From the NCBI RefSeq assembly GCF_001418085.1, contig NZ_LIQH01000034.1, forward strand, positions 51,323 to 115,322: 64,000 bases of DNA, written 5' to 3'. The notes beneath the pieces are model-generated. The model was not told the DNA's origin. It worked only from the letters and a program-made list of their open reading frames with translations, and did no database searches. Each line of letters opens with the position of its first letter. The first letter of the stretch is position 1. Positions 16,257 through 24,262 of the stretch are shown here, in pieces. The position numbers and the translations under genes are program-made. Source of the DNA: Lacinutrix algicola. Lineage in GTDB: Bacteria > Bacteroidota > Bacteroidia > Flavobacteriales > Flavobacteriaceae.

Positions 16257-17735
16257 TTATTTTAAAAAATCTAAATCTGTTTTCTGTGCTTTTAAAATTT
16301 CGTTTTCAGAAGCTAAATCGTAAGGTGTCTCTCCAAAATCTGTAGTTGCGTCTTTTTTAGCTCCAATAGAAATTAAATATTTTAAGATTTCTGTGTTTTT
16401 TGCTTGTAAAGCTGCTAAATGCAAAGCACCGTTTCCTTCTTTGTTTTTAGCATTTACATCTATATTAAACTGCTCAATAAGTTTTAATATATTAATATTA
16501 TTTTTTGGTAGTGCTAAATGGTATAATGTGTTTCCGTTTTCTTGTGTTTTAGTAATATCTAATCCATTTTTAGCTAAAACATCTAATTTTTGTTTAAAAA
16601 CATCTTCTTTTTTAGTTGAAAACGACTTCATTAAATAAGCTGTTAAGTTGTTTTTATTAGCATCTAAAACAGAAACATCTGCTTTATTATCAATTAAAAA
16701 ACCAACAACTTCTGGTGAGTTATTTGCAACAGCTAAAGCTAATGCAGATTCACCTTTTTTATTTACCTGATTTATGTTTTTTAAATCCTTAGATAATAGC
16801 TCTACCGTTTGTGTAGTATTTCTTCTAGCAGCATTTATAAAAGGTGTATTTCCGTTATTATCTACTGCATTTACATCTAATCCTTTATTAACGAAATAGC
16901 TAATAAGCTCTAAATCTTTACTTCTAGCAGCTAAGATATGTAATGGCGTTTCTCCTTTTATTGAAGCTTCTTTAGGATTTAAATCAACACTTTCTAAGTA
17001 ATTATAAAAATCCAGAGTATTCGTTTTACCTCTGGTTCCATAGGCTGCAAAAATAAAAGCATTATCTGTACCTTTTACTCCTTTCTCTATTAGCTTATTT
17101 AACAACTCTATATTACCTGTTTTGGCAACATAATTAAATATACCATTACCATCTCTATCTACACTATTAATATCCACTCCTTTTGACGTAAAATAGTTAA
17201 CTAGTGTAAAACCTTTATCGTAAGGTGCAGCAAGTAATAAAGCATTAGCGCCATTAGGTGTTAAATCCTTTTCTACATTAGCACCATTTGCAATACAAAG
17301 GTCGTAGACTTTTGTGTTTTGCTGTCCAGAACCTGCAGCGAAATTTAAAATGGTATTTCCTTTATCGTCTGTAATGTCTGTTTTTGCTCCTTTATTTAAA
17401 AGGTGCTCCATAAAGGCAATGTTTCCTTTGTAAGCTGCCCAGAAAATATAGGTTCTACCATCGTGCGTTAACTTATTGACCTCGTTTCCTTTTTTAGATT
17501 GAATGTGCTTTAAGGTTTCTAATGGTGCATCTTGTAAAATAGCATATACAACCGCATCAAAATTATTACTATTGGCTTCTGCAATATTATTACCTTCTTT
17601 TATTTTAGTTTCTACAGTTTTAACTGTTGGGTTTGTATTCCAAAAATCTCTGTCTAAAAACACGTTCTCTTGTGCAAATATTTGAGTAGTTAAAAACAGT
17701 ACTGCAAGAGTTATTATATTTTTTAAAAATTTCAT
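16257..17735 (-). CDS. secreted ankyrin-repeat protein
   Basis: This 492-residue protein starts with a signal peptide (MKFLKNIITLAVLFLTTQIFA) and is otherwise made of about a dozen ankyrin repeats. Good ones include HDGRTYIFWAAYKGNIAFME, KGETPLHILAARSKDLELIS, NNGNTPFINAARRNT and EGNGALHLAALQAKN. Ankyrin proteins bind other proteins, and this one would do so in the periplasm. It lies between the DUF6607 gene (59 bp upstream) and the DUF2271 gene (10 bp downstream), so it may scaffold that machinery. It has no catalytic motif. Confidence 0.88.
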   Translation of the reverse strand: MKFLKNIITLAVLFLTTQIFAQENVFLDRDFWNTNPTVKTVETKIKEGNNIAEANSNNFDAVVYAILQDAPLETLKHIQSKKGNEVNKLTHDGRTYIFWAAYKGNIAFMEHLLNKGAKTDITDDKGNTILNFAAGSGQQNTKVYDLCIANGANVEKDLTPNGANALLLAAPYDKGFTLVNYFTSKGVDINSVDRDGNGIFNYVAKTGNIELLNKLIEKGVKGTDNAFIFAAYGTRGKTNTLDFYNYLESVDLNPKEASIKGETPLHILAARSKDLELISYFVNKGLDVNAVDNNGNTPFINAARRNTTQTVELLSKDLKNINQVNKKGESALALAVANNSPEVVGFLIDNKADVSVLDANKNNLTAYLMKSFSTKKEDVFKQKLDVLAKNGLDITKTQENGNTLYHLALPKNNINILKLIEQFNIDVNAKNKEGNGALHLAALQAKNTEILKYLISIGAKKDATTDFGETPYDLASENEILKAQKTDLDFLK

Positions 17736-17794
17736 TTAGATTATTTTTTGTGCTTTAATATTGGATTTCAACTTATCAAAGTTACTATCTAAGT

Positions 17795-18700
17795 TTATTT
17801 CTTAACAAAAGATTCAATTAATGGATTAATTTCCTCAGATGTTTTATACTTTTCTTTATCGAATAAATACTTAAACAATACTTTATTATCTACTTTTTCT
17901 TCTAAGAATAAATCTTTATTTCTAGCAAAAACTTCATCCCATTTTGCACGTACTAAAGCCCACTTATTTTTTTCTTTTGCCCAATAGTTTTGTGCTGCAA
18001 CACATTCGCTATCCTCTACTTTTTTGTACACATTATGTCCTTTTTCTTCGGCTATAATTTGGTAAGTACCTTCTTCGCTTAAAATTTTCTCATTGTCTTG
18101 ATCGTGTATCCAACCTGTTTTAGTTAATTCGTGTCTGTTTGTTCTACCTGTAACATTATAGTCGCTACGTTGTGTGTATTCACGTCTTGGCAAAGGTGCA
18201 GTTGTAGTATTTTCCCAATAGTGTTTACCATCTAAATGAATCCAAGTTGCAGAACCTTCGTAACGTGGGCTATCGTCTACCTGAAATACTTTTTGAGACC
18301 ATTGCCCTTTTACTTGTTTTTTATCCAATTTTGTGTATTTCCACTCGTTATCTCTAAAATACTCGTATAAATCTGTGTTTTCAAACTCCCAATCTTGTCT
18401 CCAGTGCTTTACTATGTATGGGTTTTCTTTAGAACCTACAATTAATAAATGTTGCATCGCTATTTTATCTTTTTCATCTTCTACAAGTTGTACCCATTCT
18501 AACCCTCTATCGTGTTTTGTTTTTGAAGCAACGTATGTAGAATCATCAGAATACTGAAAAGTTTCAGCGAAATTAAAGCTCACCTCATAACAACCACACA
18601 TGCTTTTAATGGCTTTTTGATCTTGTTTTTTCTTGTTTTGAGCGTTTATACTCAACGGTATCGAAAGAATAATTGCTGCTAATACTACTAAATGTTTCAT
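17795..18700 (-). CDS. DUF6607-family secreted protein
   Basis: This 301-residue protein has a signal peptide (MKHLVVLAAIILSIPLSINA). A CGCYEVSFNFAETF motif follows, then a Trp/Tyr-rich beta-type middle (YIVKHWRQDWEFENTDLYEY, GSATWIHLDGKHYWEN) and a helical C-terminus. I match it to DUF6607, which I associate with TonB receptor loci; the biochemical role is unknown. It is the first gene of the left arm, and its promoter region is shared with the TonB-dependent receptor, including two Fur-like boxes. Several Trp, His and Cys residues could contact heme, but this is speculation. Confidence 0.8.
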   Translation of the reverse strand: MKHLVVLAAIILSIPLSINAQNKKKQDQKAIKSMCGCYEVSFNFAETFQYSDDSTYVASKTKHDRGLEWVQLVEDEKDKIAMQHLLIVGSKENPYIVKHWRQDWEFENTDLYEYFRDNEWKYTKLDKKQVKGQWSQKVFQVDDSPRYEGSATWIHLDGKHYWENTTTAPLPRREYTQRSDYNVTGRTNRHELTKTGWIHDQDNEKILSEEGTYQIIAEEKGHNVYKKVEDSECVAAQNYWAKEKNKWALVRAKWDEVFARNKDLFLEEKVDNKVLFKYLFDKEKYKTSEEINPLIESFVKK

Positions 18701-18751
18701 TTTTAAGCTATTTGGTTATGGTATAAAAAAAATATTAAAAATTTATTATTC

Positions 18752-18771
18752 TTATTTAGATTGAATTAAAA
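18752..18771 (-). promoter_or_regulatory. Fur-like box 1 in the divergent promoter
   Basis: Read on the minus strand, the 20 bp TTTTAATTCAATCTAAATAA agree at 16 of 20 positions with the box at 22099-22118. The site also lies inside a larger inverted repeat, TCTTATTT at 18750-18757 with AAATAAGA at 18769-18776. It sits between the DUF6607 and receptor genes and can serve both. Confidence 0.5.
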
Positions 18772-18778
18772 TAAGATA

Positions 18779-18786
18779 TATATTTG
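18779..18786 (+). promoter_or_regulatory. candidate -7 box of the TonB receptor operon
   Basis: TATATTTG matches TAnnTTTG, 18 bp upstream of the receptor ATG. It lies between Fur-like boxes 1 and 2, an arrangement suited to repression. Confidence 0.45.
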
Positions 18787-18798
18787 CAGCAAATATAA

Positions 18799-18818
18799 AA
18801 TAGAATGATTCTAAATAA
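18799..18818 (+). promoter_or_regulatory. Fur-like box 2 over the receptor start codon
   Basis: AATAGAATGATTCTAAATAA contains the perfect 6-1-6 palindrome TAGAAT-G-ATTCTA and agrees at 17 of 20 positions with the box at 22099. It overlaps the ATG at 18805. Fur-family sites have this 7-1-7 type symmetry around one central base. Confidence 0.6.
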
Positions 18819-20934
18819 AAATAAAATCACCATTTATTTTTCACTTTTTTTAAGCTGTATTTCTTTTGCTCAAATAAAAAAAGACTCTTTAAAAACTCAA
18901 TCTCTTGAAGAAGTTGTAATTACAGGTCAATACAATGCACAGTCTATAAAAAAGTCTATTCACAACGTTACTGTAATTAATAGAAAGCAAATTGAAAGTC
19001 AGGCAGCAAATAATTTAGCCGATTTATTAAATTTTAATCTAAATCTTACTGTTACTCCTAATGCACAATCAGGAAAATCTACTGTTTCATTTTTTGGATT
19101 AGATTCTCAATACTTTAATATTTTAATAGATAACATTCCGTTAGTGAGTGATAATGGCTTAGGAAACAATATCGATTTAACGCAAATAAATCTTGACGAT
19201 ATTGAGCGTATAGAAATCGTGGAAGGTGCTATGGGAGTAGAATATGGTGCAAATGCAGTTTCTGGTGTTATTAATATAATTACAAAGAAGAACATTAATA
19301 GCGATTGGAAAATTCAAGCCTTTGTACAAGAAGAAACCGTTAGTGATGAATACGAATGGTTTGATCAAGGAAGACATATACAATCTCTTAGTATTGGACA
19401 TAATATAAACGAAAAACTGTTTGCTAGAGTCGGTTTTAATAGAAATCAATTTGCAGGATTCTATAATGGCAAACAAGGGCAAGACTATTATATAAACGAT
19501 AATTTACGTGGTCATGATTGGTTACCTAAAACACAATTTAACACCAATGCTTTATTAAGTTATAATACAAATACGTTTAAGTTAGTATACAAATCGGAAT
19601 ATTTTAATGAGGTTATAAAAAACTACGGTACTACAGTTAGAGCTAATATTGATATCGAAAATCAAACAAGTAATCCAACGTCAACCGATAAAATTTTTAC
19701 TATCAATAGGTTTGTAAATAATTTAAATTTAAGCGGAAGTTTAAGTTCTGGTGCAAATTATAATGCTTCATTCTCTTATCAAACACAGAAAAGAGATTTA
19801 AACGAGTTTACATACTTCATACTTAGCAAAGATAAAACCGATGAAATTGATGAAACCTACCAATCGAGTCATGTGTTTTATTCTAAAGGAGATATAAACA
19901 ATCTTGTTAAAAGTGATTTTTTTAACTTTCAGTTAGGTTACGAAACCCGTTTTATAAAAGGTTTCGATACGCAAGCTTCGGGAGATATTTCCCAAGAAGA
20001 AAAAACCAGAAAACAAGATAATGTTGCGTTGTTTGGTTCTTCAGAATTAAAGCTAACTAATAAATTTTCTATAAGACCTGGTGTACGTTATGAGTACAAT
20101 TCACTATTCGATTCTAAACTATTAGCCTCATTAAGTACACGCTATTTAATGCCTAAAGGTTTCGAGTTACGCGCAAACGTTGGCACTTCTTACAGAACAC
20201 CAAATTTTGAAGAGTTATACTACTACTTTGTCGATTCTAATCACGATGTACAAGGAAATGAAAACTTGAATCCTGAAAAAGGATATTCGGCATTTTTAAC
20301 CTTAAAGAAGAGAAGTTGGTTTAACGATATTTCTTTACAAAACACTATAAAACTTAGCTACATAGATCTAAAAGACAAAATAGATCTTGCTATTGTAAAC
20401 ACTACACCTTTACAATACGAGTATATAAATATTGATACTTATAAGCTTTGGGGAATTACACAAGAGAATAGTGTAAAAAGAGATAATTGGACCTTTAATC
20501 TAGGTGCAACATTGCAAGGTATTTCTAGAATTGCAAGTAATGAAGTTAATATAGATAATGACTTTTTATACTCTTACCAATTAAATACAAGTGCTACTTA
20601 TAACGTTAAAAAATTGAATACTGCTTTTACATTGCTATTAAAGCATAATGGGAAGCAAAAAGACTATGTCTCTACTGGAATAGACGGTGATGGCAATTCT
20701 GTATTCGAAAAGACAACAACCGATGCTTATAGCTGGTTAGATGGTTCTATAAAAAAATCTTTTTTTAACAATAAAATTCAAGCAACCATTGGCGGTCGAA
20801 ACCTACTAGATGTTACTAATGTAAACGTTAGTAATAATTCTACAAGTGGTGTGCACTCCTCTAGTAATAGTGCTCTATTGTTGGGTTACGGACGCTCTTA
20901 TTACTTAAAACTATTATATAATTTAAACTTTTAA
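18805..20934 (+). CDS. TonB-dependent outer-membrane receptor
   Basis: This 709-residue receptor has a signal peptide (to about residue 22, ISFA-Q). The plug domain spans about residues 35-155 (EEVVITGQYNAQSIKKS, IDNIPLVSDNG, IERIEIVEGAMGVEYGANAV, GVINIITKK). A 22-strand barrel follows, ending in the aromatic YYLKLLYNLNF. It imports a ligand across the outer membrane with TonB energy. The HmuY-like gene 11 bp downstream and the reductase operon opposite suggest heme or ferric ligands. The start codon is inside a Fur-like box; no later Met precedes the signal peptide, so the start stands. Confidence 0.95.
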   Translation: MILNKNKITIYFSLFLSCISFAQIKKDSLKTQSLEEVVITGQYNAQSIKKSIHNVTVINRKQIESQAANNLADLLNFNLNLTVTPNAQSGKSTVSFFGLDSQYFNILIDNIPLVSDNGLGNNIDLTQINLDDIERIEIVEGAMGVEYGANAVSGVINIITKKNINSDWKIQAFVQEETVSDEYEWFDQGRHIQSLSIGHNINEKLFARVGFNRNQFAGFYNGKQGQDYYINDNLRGHDWLPKTQFNTNALLSYNTNTFKLVYKSEYFNEVIKNYGTTVRANIDIENQTSNPTSTDKIFTINRFVNNLNLSGSLSSGANYNASFSYQTQKRDLNEFTYFILSKDKTDEIDETYQSSHVFYSKGDINNLVKSDFFNFQLGYETRFIKGFDTQASGDISQEEKTRKQDNVALFGSSELKLTNKFSIRPGVRYEYNSLFDSKLLASLSTRYLMPKGFELRANVGTSYRTPNFEELYYYFVDSNHDVQGNENLNPEKGYSAFLTLKKRSWFNDISLQNTIKLSYIDLKDKIDLAIVNTTPLQYEYINIDTYKLWGITQENSVKRDNWTFNLGATLQGISRIASNEVNIDNDFLYSYQLNTSATYNVKKLNTAFTLLLKHNGKQKDYVSTGIDGDGNSVFEKTTTDAYSWLDGSIKKSFFNNKIQATIGGRNLLDVTNVNVSNNSTSGVHSSSNSALLLGYGRSYYLKLLYNLNF

Positions 20935-20945
20935 AACCAATTACA

Positions 20946-22034
20946 ATGATTAACAAATTTTTTACCTCAATTTTATGCGCCTCTGTATTACTGTTCTCAA
21001 GTTGCAGTAGCGATGACGACTCAACACCTACACAACCAATACAAGTTGTAATAGAAGGTGCTGCCATATCTCCATTAGTTGGAGGTCCAAACGAACAAAA
21101 TCAAGTTTATATAGACTTAAGTACAAATACAAGTACAGCCGTACAACGTGATTCTTGGGATTTAGGTTTTTATTCTGGATCAGAATTTAGAGTAGCTATA
21201 AATGGATCTATCTATATGGCAACTGCTGAATTAACCGTTTCTGATATAGTTGCTGTGAATTCATCTAATGCAGAGGTACAAGACTTACAAGCAAGAGTTG
21301 CTGTTGGTACTTTTCAAGCTGAAACTGCTGGATTTATAGATGCACCAACTGGTGAAATTAGCGGAACTGCTATTTCTGCTATTTCTGAAACTGATGTAGA
21401 AAACCATGTCTATTTAGTAAACTTAGGCTTTGAGGTTGGGACAGCAACACCTTCTAACGGAAGTGTTGAAGTTTCTGGTGCTGCCAGAGGTTGGAAAAAA
21501 ATTAGAATTTTAAAAGACGGAAACAACTACGTTTTACAATATGCTGATTTAGATGCTACAACTTACGAAGAGGTTACTATCGCTAAAAATGCAGATTACA
21601 ATTATACATTCTTTAGCTTTAATACTGAAACAGAAGTTAGCGTAGAACCAGTTAAAACAAACTGGGATTTAAACTTTAGTGTTTTTACAAATGAAATACC
21701 TGGTTATGGTGCTTATGGTTATTCAGATTTTGTAGTTAATAACACAAAAGCAAGCGCAACTGTTTACATGATAGATACAGATACCGAAGCTTTAACTTAT
21801 GACGATTTTACGTTAGCAGATGTTGAAAATACAAATTTCTCAAACGACCAACGAGCAATTGGAAGCAGCTGGAGAAATGGTGGTGGACCAGGAACATTAC
21901 CTTCTTTAAAAGAAAACGTGTTTTACATAGTAAATGATACCGATGGTAATTTGTATAAGCTTAAATTTTTAGCTTTAACAGATGCTTCCGGAGAACGTGG
22001 TTACCCAGAATTTGTTTATAGTTTATTACAATAG
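20946..22034 (+). CDS. HmuY-like surface lipoprotein
   Basis: This 362-residue protein has a lipoprotein signal with lipobox LFSSC (Cys20) followed by an acidic SSDDD, a common surface-export signal in Bacteroidota. Two HmuY-type segments are visible: VYIDLSTNTSTAVQRDSWDL near residue 54, and VKTNWDLNFSVFTNEIPGYG near 236. HmuY proteins are hemophore-like heme binders in Porphyromonas. Heme-ligand residues cannot be assigned by eye. It forms an operon with the TonB receptor and ends at a strong terminator. Confidence 0.88.
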   Translation: MINKFFTSILCASVLLFSSCSSDDDSTPTQPIQVVIEGAAISPLVGGPNEQNQVYIDLSTNTSTAVQRDSWDLGFYSGSEFRVAINGSIYMATAELTVSDIVAVNSSNAEVQDLQARVAVGTFQAETAGFIDAPTGEISGTAISAISETDVENHVYLVNLGFEVGTATPSNGSVEVSGAARGWKKIRILKDGNNYVLQYADLDATTYEEVTIAKNADYNYTFFSFNTETEVSVEPVKTNWDLNFSVFTNEIPGYGAYGYSDFVVNNTKASATVYMIDTDTEALTYDDFTLADVENTNFSNDQRAIGSSWRNGGGPGTLPSLKENVFYIVNDTDGNLYKLKFLALTDASGERGYPEFVYSLLQ

Positions 22035-22051
22035 TCTAAATAAACACAATT

Positions 22052-22082
22052 AAAAAAAGAGTAGTTCGCTGCTCTTTTTTTT
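22052..22082 (+). terminator. intrinsic terminator after the HmuY-like gene
   Basis: AAAAAAAGAGTAG pairs with CTGCTCTTTTTTT (one G-T pair) around a TTCG tetraloop, ending in a T run. It separates the receptor operon from the FG-GAP gene. Confidence 0.85.
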
Positions 22083-22098
22083 AACTCCAAACTCAATC

Positions 22099-22118
22099 TT
22101 TAGAATCATTCTAAATAA
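22099..22118 (+). promoter_or_regulatory. Fur-like box 3 upstream of the FG-GAP gene
   Basis: TTTAGAATCATTCTAAATAA contains a perfect 8-1-8 palindrome (22099-22115). It is the best of the three related boxes in this island and lies 16 bp upstream of the ATG at 22134, directly after the terminator. The FG-GAP gene therefore seems to have its own iron-type control. Confidence 0.65.
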
Positions 22119-22133
22119 CAAAAATATAATATT

Positions 22134-23573
22134 ATGAAAAAACTCAACTTAATAATACTCTTACTCATTCTTGTGCAATATTCCTATTCACAACAGTTTA
22201 CAGAAAACACAGCTATAGGATTACAAGGCATTATATATGGAGAAAACGCATGGTTAAACATAGACAATAATGGTAAGGACGAATTGCTAGTATCGGGCTA
22301 TGACAGTGATTACAATAATACCTCAGGATTATATTCTTACCAACCTGAAAATTTAGGGTTAACAGCAACAAATATTGAAGCCTTTTCTAATGCTAATATT
22401 TCTACTTTAGATTATAATAACGATGATTATATGGATTTTATAATTAACGGTTACAACTCTAACGACGAAGAAGACGTTATTTTATATATAAACGATACTA
22501 CTGGTTCTTTTACAGAACAAAACTTATCAATTCCAGGTACTTCTTCAGGTAAAATGAAAGCTGTAGATTTAAATAATGATGATCTTAGTGATATAATTAT
22601 TACTGGTGTAGATGCTAACTACAACTACATTGCTAAATTATACCTACAAAATAGCGAAGGCTCTTTTACTGAAACTACTACTCCTTTTTTTGGAAACTCT
22701 TTTGGAAGCATTTTAACTTTCGATGCTAATAACGATGGCAATCTAGACGTATTACTTACTGGTTTTAGCAATAGTTACGAACCAGAAACTAAACTATATA
22801 TAAATAATGGTGATGCTGTTTTTTCGGAAAAAATAAATACAGGAATTGCAGATATCTATTTCTCAACTTTAAGTGCAGCAGATTACGATAATGATGGTGA
22901 TGAAGATGTATTAATCTCTGGATTTAATTCGTCTTACATACCATACACCGCTTTATATAATAATGATGGGGATGAAGGTTTTATCTTAGATACTGAAGCT
23001 AACCTAATGCAATTGTATTGGGGATCTACAAGTTTTGTTGATTATGATAATGATGGAGATTTAGATATTTTTATCTCGGGCGCAGACGCTAACACTTTAC
23101 CATTCGTTAAGTTTTATAAAAATGAGAATGAAGAATTTATAGAAGACTTAGAATCTGAAATTGGGATTAGCGGAACATATATTAGTTCTGTTAATTGGTC
23201 TGATTACGATAATGATGGCGATTTAGACTTTGTATTAAGTGGGCTTGATGGCAATAATGACGCTATAACAAAAGTTTACGACAACCAACAAGAAAGTTTA
23301 AGCGTTCAGGACTTTACTTCTAATATAGAATTTACCATTTACCCAAACCCAACGACAAACAAGATTGTTAATTTAGTTTTTGACGAAAGTAAATTACTAG
23401 CATCAAGTAAGGTTAGTATATATTCAACCATCGGACAAAAAGTATTTGAAACAGATTTAAATAACAACACCTCTAATAAAGCTCTTTATTTAAAAACTTT
23501 AAATGAAGGCATCTATTTATTAAAAATTAGTTCTGGAGATTTTACTACAACTAAAAAAATTATTTTAAAGTAG
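22134..23573 (+). CDS. T9SS-secreted FG-GAP/VCBS repeat protein
   Basis: This 479-residue protein has a signal peptide (MKKLNLIILLLILVQYSYSQ). At least six FG-GAP/VCBS repeats carry calcium-loop motifs (LDYNNDDYMDF, VDLNNDDLSDI, FDANNDGNLDV, ADYDNDGDEDV, VDYDNDGDLDI, SDYDNDGDLDF). The last 85 residues are a T9SS type A sorting domain (FTIYPNPTTNK to TTKKIILK), so it should be exported to the cell surface or medium. The repeats suggest a propeller-like binding protein. It is placed at the end of the heme/iron island behind a Fur-like box; its ligand is unknown. Confidence 0.92.
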   Translation: MKKLNLIILLLILVQYSYSQQFTENTAIGLQGIIYGENAWLNIDNNGKDELLVSGYDSDYNNTSGLYSYQPENLGLTATNIEAFSNANISTLDYNNDDYMDFIINGYNSNDEEDVILYINDTTGSFTEQNLSIPGTSSGKMKAVDLNNDDLSDIIITGVDANYNYIAKLYLQNSEGSFTETTTPFFGNSFGSILTFDANNDGNLDVLLTGFSNSYEPETKLYINNGDAVFSEKINTGIADIYFSTLSAADYDNDGDEDVLISGFNSSYIPYTALYNNDGDEGFILDTEANLMQLYWGSTSFVDYDNDGDLDIFISGADANTLPFVKFYKNENEEFIEDLESEIGISGTYISSVNWSDYDNDGDLDFVLSGLDGNNDAITKVYDNQQESLSVQDFTSNIEFTIYPNPTTNKIVNLVFDESKLLASSKVSIYSTIGQKVFETDLNNNTSNKALYLKTLNEGIYLLKISSGDFTTTKKIILK

Positions 23574-23586
23574 TTTTAATGACATA

Positions 23587-23624
23587 AATAAAAGAGCCAC
23601 TATTTTCATAGTAGCTCTTTTATT
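23587..23624. terminator. bidirectional terminator between FG-GAP and carbonic anhydrase genes
   Basis: AATAAAAGAGC and GCTCTTTTATT, extended by ACTAT/ATAGT after one mismatch, form a long stem with a 4-nt loop. It has T-rich flanks on both strands and serves both convergent genes. Confidence 0.85.
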
Positions 23625-23631
23625 ATTTTCT

Positions 23632-24258
23632 TTAATCTAAATGATATATTTCTCTAATGTTTTCGAGAATATTTTCGAAATCAATTTTTAAGTCTAATAG
23701 TTTTCCTGTATGAATATCGAAAACCCAACCATGTACTATTAAACCTCTTCCACGAGCTGCTTTTTGGATTGCTGCAGTTTTAATTAAATTTACACATTGC
23801 TCCTGTACATTTAACTCTATTAAGCGTTCGTACTTTTTCTCTTCATCTTCAATGGCATTAAGTTCTAATTCATGTAAACGGTATACATCTCGAATATTAC
23901 GCAACCAACCATTTAAAACACCTAAATCTGCAGACTGCATTGCTGCTTTTACACCACCACATCCATAATGTCCACAAACAACCACGTGGTTTACTTTTAG
24001 ATGTTCTACTGCATATTCTACAACAGACATGGCGTTTAGATCTGTACCAATAACCATATTTGCTATGTTACGGTGCACAAATGCATCTCCAGGTCCTAAA
24101 CCCATTAACTCTTCGGCTGTAACTCTACTATCTGAACATCCTATAAATAGAAGTTCCGGATTCTGACCTTCACCTAATTTATCGAAATATTTTTCGTCTT
24201 CTTTAAGTTTAGACTTAATCCAATCTTTATTGTTTTCGAATACTTTATCTAAGTTCAT
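23632..24258 (-). CDS. beta-class carbonic anhydrase
   Basis: This 208-residue enzyme interconverts CO2 and bicarbonate in the cytoplasm. The zinc ligands are visible: Cys41 and Asp43 in GCSDSR, with Arg45, then His97 and Cys100 in VVCGHYGCGG. HRNIANMV is the family signature between them. It lies 4 bp behind a SulP transporter gene, forming a natural pair for bicarbonate uptake and interconversion. It is a different subtype from the second carbonic anhydrase at 26843; the two share only the active-site motifs by eye. Confidence 0.96.
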   Translation of the reverse strand: MNLDKVFENNKDWIKSKLKEDEKYFDKLGEGQNPELLFIGCSDSRVTAEELMGLGPGDAFVHRNIANMVIGTDLNAMSVVEYAVEHLKVNHVVVCGHYGCGGVKAAMQSADLGVLNGWLRNIRDVYRLHELELNAIEDEEKKYERLIELNVQEQCVNLIKTAAIQKAARGRGLIVHGWVFDIHTGKLLDLKIDFENILENIREIYHLD

Positions 24259-24262
24259 AATT

